From Nyssa sinensis (Eukaryota; Streptophyta; Magnoliopsida; Cornales; Nyssaceae): a DNA stretch of 64,000 bases. The translations under genes were made by a program, and so were the position numbers. Shown one piece after another: positions 57,635 through 64,000 of this stretch; position 1 is the first letter of the stretch; every line of letters starts with the position of its first letter. The stretch spans positions 37,793,251 through 37,857,250 of the forward strand of contig CM018032.1 in the NCBI GenBank assembly GCA_008638375.1. The letters are read 5' to 3'. Below the pieces are notes generated by a model. That model made no database searches. It had not been told where the DNA came from and saw nothing but the letters and a program-made list of their open reading frames with translations.

Positions 57635-58140
57635 CTATTTGGGAGATTTTACCATAAGTGTGAGAGCATGACATTCTCTAGAAGTTGGTTGACATCCTCT
57701 GATGGAGTAGACAGCCTGATTGTGGACGTACATTAAGCATTGGTGAAGATTCGAGGTGACTGCTCTCATCTGGTGTAGCCACGGTCTCCCAATTGTGACA
57801 TTGTAAGGAGATTTGGCATTCAGAACCATGTACTCAGTTACTATGGTTTTTTGTCTGTCTCCCTCTTTTGCCGTAGTGGCGAGGTTGATCCTTCCTAATG
57901 GAGTATTGAGATTCCCATCAAATCCTGCCATGATTACGCCAGTGGGCTTGATGTCACTAGGGTTGAGCTTCATCTATTTGAAAGGTTCGTAGAACAGTAC
58001 GTTCGTCAAACTCCCAGTATCCATGAGGACTCTTCGGAACTCAAAATTAGCAATTTTGAGGGAGATCACAAGGGCATCACTGTGAGGACAGTGTACTCCT
58101 GCAAGGTCTTGATCCGAGAACTAGATTTCTGGCACTGGCC
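57635..58140 (-). pseudogene. Aspartic protease region of the Tat element
   Basis: HCPHSDALVISLKIANFEFR leads to the active-site-like RVLMDTGSLTNVLF. A TAG follows and then MKLNPSDIKPTGVIMAGFDG and SPYNVTIGRPWLHQMRAV, the flap and C-terminal hallmark blocks. It would cleave the Gag-Pol polyprotein. At least two stop codons interrupt it. Confidence 0.8.
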
Positions 58141-58373
58141 TTAATCTTTTCTCAACATTAGAGATCTGTATGATGCTGGGAGTAGCTTTGGCCTCCCGAG
58201 CATACCGTTTCCTTGATCTATTGGAAGTTCCTGCTTGTAGCGGAATCTGTATGTAGGACGAAGATTACTTGGTTGTTCTACCGTGGAGGCTCATTCCGTC
58301 CTTCCCTTTGCTTATGTCTTTGATCAGGCTTCTGATCTGGCCTCCTTTGTTGAGGCCTATTGTTGCGGGGGTT

Positions 58374-59960
58374 CTACCCCTCGTCCTGCCTGACAAACTC
58401 TTGTAGTCGTCCTCTCCTTATAAGCTGCTCAATTTCATATTTGAGGGCCTTACATGTGTTAGTCGTGTGCCCTCGGTCTTTGTAGAAATCACAGTGCTTG
58501 CTCTGGTCCTTGTAGCTGGGGTCACCTTTCAAGGGTTCTGGCCATCTTAAATTTTCCCGAGTTCTGACTTGTCGAAGTATGTTGTTTGGAGAGGTGTTCA
58601 GAGGAGTAAAATTGGTGAACTTTGTTATTCTTGAATTATATGAAGCTCTGGGCACTATTCTTTTTTCTGGGCTTCTGACTATTTTCCTAGTCGTGCTAGG
58701 GTCCCTCATCTAGTCATCCCTCTTTTGGTTGTCTTTTTTTCGATCATTTTTCTAGGCTTGCTCTTTAACCTTTCTAGTGGTGTCTTTTCCCTCCTCTAAG
58801 TTGATGTATTTCCTTACTCGATCTATGAGGGCTGCTATGTCGGCAAGGGGATTTTTTTTCAAAGAATCCCTGAAGCCTCCTTGTGCAAGGCCAGAGGCTA
58901 GAGCAGCTACTAGGAAACTGGGGCTGCAATCTGTAACCTTAGTAAGTTTGGCATTGAAGCGCGCAATGTACTCTCTGAGGGACTCCTTCTTGGTCTGTTT
59001 TACATTTAACAAGAATTCAGGACCCTTCTTTAGCCTCTTGTTGGTCATGAATCTGTCTAGGAATCGCCCACCGAGCTCATAGAAACTAGTGACTGAGTTC
59101 GGTGGGAGGTGATGAAACCACTTCAGAGCAGTACCCTTGAGGCTGGTCACAAATGTTCGGCACATAAAGGCTATCAGAAGTGCCATGTAGGGCCATGGTG
59201 TGCTGGTAATGGGAAAGGTGGTCCCCTTGGATCCCCTGTCCCATCATAAGGAGTGAACTTTGAGACAACAAACTTCTTTGGTCTTTCCTCAACCATGATA
59301 GCAGGGGTGAACGGTGTGGCAAACCTTCCGAGTAGCCTGGCTAACTCAGTTTTGTTTTGGGGGGATTTGAGCACCCCTCATAACAACAGTACAGTCTATA
59401 GACTCCACAACTTTTTAGCTTTTTGCGTGCCCCCGGGCAAGATTGGATGGTGTGAGTCAAGGCCTTGCGACTTCTGGGCTTATATAGATAGGATGATCCT
59501 ATCCTATGCTTGGGAGATCACTTTGGCCCTCTAGGACTGGAGGTGCAAGAGCCACTTGAGGTTGAGACTCTTGTTGCGCTGGGTTTACTCTTGAAGCCCT
59601 AGGGGCTGGAACCCTAGTGGTGCTTCGATAATGGACTTCTGGGATAAAGGTTGGTATCCCTCTGCCTGCGGCTACTGACGGCTGGGGATCTCTATGAATG
59701 TGAGCAGCAATAGGAGGTTGTTGATCGGTCGGGTTGACGGGTGGATTCAGAGTATTAGCCTCGCGATTCTGAGTGAGCGTTGCTAGGGTTCTGGATATGG
59801 CTAGGAGTTGTTCTTGCATCAACTGGTTTTGCCATTTGACTTGGTCGAGCTCTCGTTGTACAGGGTCAATTGTTTGTCCCCATTCTCGGCCGGCAGGTAA
59901 TCGGAGTTGAGGGTTTCGAGGATTTTGAGTATTCCTTCTCGATCAGAGATTGGGAGCCAT
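58374..59960 (-). pseudogene. Gag of the Tat element
   Basis: The ATG at 59958-59960 gives MAPNL and then a TGA. The frame then resumes with MMQEQLLAISRTLATLTQ. After a frameshift it reads KFTPYDGTGDPR, then TSLKGTALKWFHHLPPNSVT, FYELGGRFLDRFMTN and KESLREYIARFNAKLTKVTD, the Tat capsid block. The C-terminal part has a CDFYKDRGHTTNTC zinc-knuckle-like motif and KYEIEQLIRRGRLQEF. At least two frameshifts and a stop inactivate it. Confidence 0.87.
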
Positions 59961-60030
59961 AATCCTTTAGTGAAAAAGGAGAATGAATTTCATGTAAGTA
60001 GAGCACTTGGTGATTGTCGTTCCCATAGAC

Positions 60031-60040
60031 GGTGCCAAAC
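60031..60040 (-). promoter_or_regulatory. Primer-binding site region of the Tat element
   Basis: Directly after the LTR end (GTAGCATCA on the minus strand) the sequence reads GTTTGGCACCGTCTATGGGA. This is the TTTGGCGCCGTC-type junction seen after the 5' LTR of many Tat-lineage elements, with one change. Confidence 0.65.
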
Positions 60041-60633
60041 TGATGCTACACTTTTTGGCCGACGTAGATTCCGAGCTTGGCTCCCTGAAGAACACTCAAA
60101 GAAGAAGATCAAAGGACTACCGGATTGGCTCCTGCGGTAGTCACTCCAATGCTTAAGTCAATAAACTGAATTGAAAAGACTGTAATATAAGCCAAAGAAT
60201 GAGCATGAATGTAAAGCGTACCTTAGGGTTTTATTTATAGGCTTAGTGATTCCTATATTGATTAGGATTTTGAGCCATGAAAGTAGGGATTTGATAATCG
60301 AAGATAGCAGCTTCCATATTGGATACTGCGCTTGAGAGATATCCGTGAGTGACAGTTTCCTTGTTGAAGACTATTTCCTTATACTCTGCTTGGTAGGGCG
60401 TTAAGGCGGTGATGAGCTCTGAACCCTGAACACAATGTTGAACTATGACTACTGAAGGGAGCTCTGAATGCTAAAGGAAGCTCTGAAGGCCTGCGCTTGG
60501 ATCAATGAGCTTTGGAGGATAATTACTCGATCCTGCTCTGAATGGACGAGTCTGTTTTGTAGGCTCTAGACGGCTGAGCTTTATAATCACACGTGTCACA
60601 TGGGGACTGGTTCTGTCGGTTTATGGTATATCA
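60041..60633 (-). mobile_element. 5' LTR of the Tat element, complete
   Basis: A 593-bp LTR. The plus strand runs TGATGCTACACTTTTTGG...TTATGGTATATCA, followed by the ATAAC target duplication. A minus-strand TATAAATA box lies at about 60231-60240 (plus-strand TTTTATTTATAGG), which would start transcription towards gag. Confidence 0.85.
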
Positions 60634-60638
60634 ATAAC

Positions 60639-62300
60639 ATTAATTAAAAAATATAAAATGACCAAAATCTCATTATTTGTTATAAAGAGTAAATTTTCTA
60701 AACACTCTTTGTCGATATAATTCTTCAAATATGAAGCTTTGGTAGTCTCCAATGGTGATGATCTTCGAAGATTGCAATACACACATATATCCAAAACTTG
60801 GCCACGTGAACAGCCTACAGTCTTCTTTCATACTTTGGACACAAGACTCAATAACACATTATATTTTCTTAGATTTGACTATTGCTATGAACATAGAGAA
60901 TAAAAAGAAAAAAGAAAAAACAATTTTTGAGTCAAATGTTTTCTTTTGTTTTTGTTTCCCATAAAAGGCTAAGTTGAGGCTTGAGGGAAGTTTTCCATTT
61001 TTCATGTTTCTTTCTAATAATTTCTCTACAAGCAAATTGAGTCCTAGGGTTTTAGATTTTCAGATCATTTGATCCAATAAATTTAAAGTATGTGCACCTC
61101 AATGATGGTGGTGGAAAAAGTATTGCCACTCTCACTAGAATTCTTGAAATAATGTCAAAAAATCATGGTAATGTACTGGTCGGTCGATGTTGGAATGGCC
61201 TGTTTTGTCGATTTATATGTGTATAGGTGGTTTCAGATTTGGTGGATTTGTGCGTGTGTTTGTGTGATTTCAAAATTTGGTGGATTTGTGTGTATACTTA
61301 TATGGGTGGTGGTTCCTTTTTGTTTTGCTTTCTGTTGATCTTATTTGAAGTTATTGAGTTGTATTTGGTGTTATATATAATTTTTCTTTAAATAGGGATT
61401 TTTGTTGATATTAAGTTGTGTGTAGGGTTTGGTGAGAAACCTTTGTATAGGTATAATGTGAATTAGGGAAAATGGGAAAGATTTGGGTGGAAAATGTCTC
61501 CCATTCACATAGTTAGTGCATCAATGGAATGTGTAATCTATTTGGAAGGAAAAGCTAATCGTTTCACTTTAATAACAACTTTAGGGGGTTTTAAGTGTCG
61601 TCTTTTAAAGCACAACTAGTTATGTAAAAATGTGTTTAACTATAAAGAGATAATGTGTAATTTTGCCTATTTTCAAAATTATCATATCAATGATCCTTAA
61701 TTTTGAAATGATAGAGTGAAGATATGTCACATCATTTTATATGAAACATTCGATATAAAATATTTGCTGATTATGTATGTATGTGTGTGTGTGCACGCAT
61801 GCGCATATAAGGAAAAACAATCATGCATCTTATATCATATAATTATGTAGTTTTGATTTTAATCGATCACTTCGTTTTTCCAATCTTATTTTCTCATTTT
61901 TTTTTAGAAATAATAAAATCTTACATAACACTGTTCTCTTTTTTCCCCCTTCTCCTCTTGTTTTTCCTTCACTTCTCTTTAATTAATATGAACTAACTCA
62001 TTAGTCAAAGACTTCATCATGAGAAAATGGACTCAAACAACAAAGATGAAGATTATTATGAAAATACAAAATTAGAGAACCATTGGAGTGTGCAATTTCA
62101 TAAGTACAATCTGTACAATATGTCTTTGATTGATTTATATAACTTAAAATTTTAGGAATCATATGGCTCAAGACGTAGGACTCATGGCCCCAAAAGAGAT
62201 TAATTTCATGACAAATATCCCTCGAGAATTGGCATAAGTTTTAAAGCACATTAAAATGAGTTACTAAATCATTTAGAACTTATATGATCATAAAATGACT
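60639..62300. other. Intergenic, no recognisable gene
   Basis: AT-rich DNA with GT-rich phrases such as GGTGGATTTGTGTG repeated at 61238-61300 and a TATGTATGTATGTGTG run at about 61773. No supported frame. Confidence 0.5.
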
Positions 62301-63776
62301 GATATAGTGTCACAATCCGGCCCCAAAGACCCAAGTAGTGATGAAAAATTATTATAGAATATTTATAATTAGGTCTCTAAGGATAATCGTGCAACGTTTC
62401 GTAAATTTAAAGAATATATATGTGAATAAATAATGGGAAATATTAGTTATGCATGATAATAATAATCACAAACATATGAATAAGGTGGACGAACTTAAAT
62501 AATGTAATATGGGGTATTGATGATGCATGTGGAATAATTTGAGAAGGAAAACATGGAGTGTAGAATCAGAAAGGAAGCCAAGTCTCGGGTCTTCGTTCGA
62601 ACAAAGGGGAGTTCGTTCGAACAAGAACCCGAAACCCTTCGTTCGACCTTTGTTTGAATGCTCATTCGAATGAAGGCAGTTTCGTTAGAATGAGGCCTTG
62701 TTTGTACAAACAAGCATTCGACAGATCACTTTAGGTTGTGGGCTAAAAATCCATTTGCTCACAAATCCATAATTTCTCTATTCTCTAAAGCTTTTCTAGA
62801 CAAGACGAAATTAGGATTTAAATATTCCTCGAATTTTCATGGATTTCCAAGCCACATAAACACAACATACCACAAGGATTCATCTCTAAGAAGAATCTCA
62901 CCGATTGAAAGCTAGGATTTCAAGGGTTTCTTCAAAAACAAGGGGTAAGATTTAGGGTTTTTTTTTTTTAATTCTTCTTCTAGTTCTTGAATTTTCTCAT
63001 TGATTTAGTTTGATTAAGTAAAATGAACCATGTAAATCTTTCCTTAAGATTTGGGAGGAAGGATTGAAGCTAGTGTCTTGGAATCTCTCTCTCTGCAACA
63101 CAAATCAACACTTCATTCAAGGTTCTGAGGTAGGGCTTCTAACCTAGGTAAAGAAAAAATGTTTAGGGAGAAAACATGCATCTTGATGAGAATGCAAAAT
63201 GTCATATTTTTTATTCCTTAATGTTTAGTCTTTTATAGTTATTTGGTGCCTAAATGTACTCATTAATCTTATATTTTGATTTAGGATGCAAATGGAGACG
63301 CTAAGTGCAAAACAAAGCTAATTTGGCGATTCTAGACAATTTCAACATCGCTTCGTAATCCGGGCATAACTCTCTCATATGAGCTCCGATTGAGATGATT
63401 CAAGATGATATGGAAAGCCAAGACAAAAATATACAACGTTAATGTTTTATGTTTTGAGCGATTCGGGTTTCATCAAGGTCAAAATCGGGCTTGAAACTTT
63501 CATACCTGTACTACTGACATTCCTTAGCTGCACAAAATTCTAATATGCGGGTCCATGCGATTTATTTTTGGAAATTCCAAATCTAGTGCACAAAAATTCC
63601 AGCTAAAAATACTACTTTCCTAGTTATATTAGGACTTTATTTTATTTTTAATATTTTCTCTTAATTAGTTAGATTTGGATATTTTTATTTTAGAAAAATA
63701 TTTAGAATATCTTTAGGAGTTCTAGTAGGCTTCCAACATTGAATTAGTGTGTAAAAGAGGAGGAGATCAGATTTGA

Positions 63777-63778
<2 letters not shown>
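62301..63778. other. Probable repeat-derived intergenic DNA
   Basis: TGTCACAATCCGGCCCCAAA at 62309 resembles a gypsy LTR terminus, but no partner end was found. A TTCGAAC-motif cluster lies at 62590-62725, like the one at 15451-15660. No gene was recognised. Confidence 0.4.
62590..62725. repeat. Second cluster of GTTCGAAC palindromic motifs
   Basis: CTTCGTTCGAACAAAG, AGTTCGTTCGAACAAG, CTCATTCGAATGAAG and related words recur across about 135 bp. The short minus-strand frame here is a product of the repeat. Confidence 0.6.

Positions 63779-63817
<39 letters not shown>
63779..63817. repeat. CT microsatellite
   Basis: An uninterrupted TC run near the right edge. It is followed by about 180 bases with no recognisable gene. 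Confidence 0.93.
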
Positions 63818-63819
<2 letters not shown>

Positions 63820-64000
63820 TCTTCTTTAATTTCTTCTTTGAGTTTTCATGGCCTTGCGTGGCTAAACATTTATAATTGGTCGAAGGAAACGGAAGCTTTA
63901 GAATCAAAATAACTGTGAGATCTAATTTATTTTTATTGTTTAATTTATGCTTTGAGTATTGGATGTTTTTCTGTGCTTATTTTCATGATTGTCTCGTTTA

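Larger units (their letters stand above)
50402..60633 (-). mobile_element. Tat-lineage gypsy retrotransposon, 10.2 kb, decayed
   Basis: LTR-related ends start TGATGTTACACTTTTTGG at 50402 and TGATGCTACACTTTTTGG at 60041. The element is flanked by the 5-bp target duplication ATAAC at 50397-50401 and 60634-60638. On the minus strand the order is LTR, TTTGGCACC-type primer site, gag, protease, RT, RNase H, a second RNase H, integrase, tandem repeats, then a plus-strand extra gene and the 3' LTR. The second RNase H and antisense gene are hallmarks of Tat-lineage elements. Frameshifts and stops in every region show it cannot move on its own. Confidence 0.88.

Overview
This window is plant nuclear DNA, most likely from a eudicot with a large, repeat-rich genome. 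The evidence is a spliced chloroplast CBS-domain gene with eight exons, an intronless AP2/ERF transcription factor gene, remnants of a Cf-9-like leucine-rich-repeat receptor gene, and LTR retrotransposons of plant lineages (Ty1/copia, Tekay/Del-like gypsy, Tat-lineage gypsy). No rRNA gene, functional tRNA gene or CRISPR array was seen. Species cannot be fixed from the sequence alone.

Layout. 0-2.1 kb: left-running end of a copia element (gag plus its 5' LTR). 2.1-8 kb: unassigned DNA with an inverted pair of gene scraps, a small perfect hairpin and the broken N-terminal end of a Cf-like receptor. 8-12.4 kb: gypsy LTR debris with an 82-bp-arm inverted repeat and a 134-bp tandem repeat. 13.2-14.1 kb: the broken C-terminal end of a Cf-like receptor on the other strand. 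16.5-36.4 kb: a nest of about 3.6-4.3 kb gypsy LTRs. One solo LTR (17948-21843) sits in a plus-oriented LTR and another (27871-32148) sits in a minus-oriented LTR. A gag-only element lies between them, and rearranged pieces flank it.

37.3-46.1 kb: the CBSX gene, the best-supported host gene here, with repeats and a target-site-flanked SINE in its introns. 48.9-49.4 kb: a DREB-type AP2/ERF gene with a C-terminal EAR motif, on the minus strand. 50.4-60.6 kb: a decayed Tat-lineage gypsy element with 5-bp target duplications. It has gag, protease, RT, two RNase H domains and integrase on the minus strand, a satellite-like array after integrase, and an oppositely transcribed spliced extra gene next to the 3' LTR. 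60.6-64 kb: AT-rich intergenic DNA without a recognisable gene.

Only CBSX and the ERF gene look functional. CBSX proteins modulate chloroplast thioredoxins in an adenosine-ligand-dependent way, and the ERF is probably a small transcriptional repressor. Nothing suggests the two work together. Everything else is mobile DNA or its decay products. The features that invite follow-up are the antisense gene and satellite inside the Tat element, the LTR carrying internal sequence on both sides, and the recurrent tRNA-like segment lying antisense in the gypsy LTRs.
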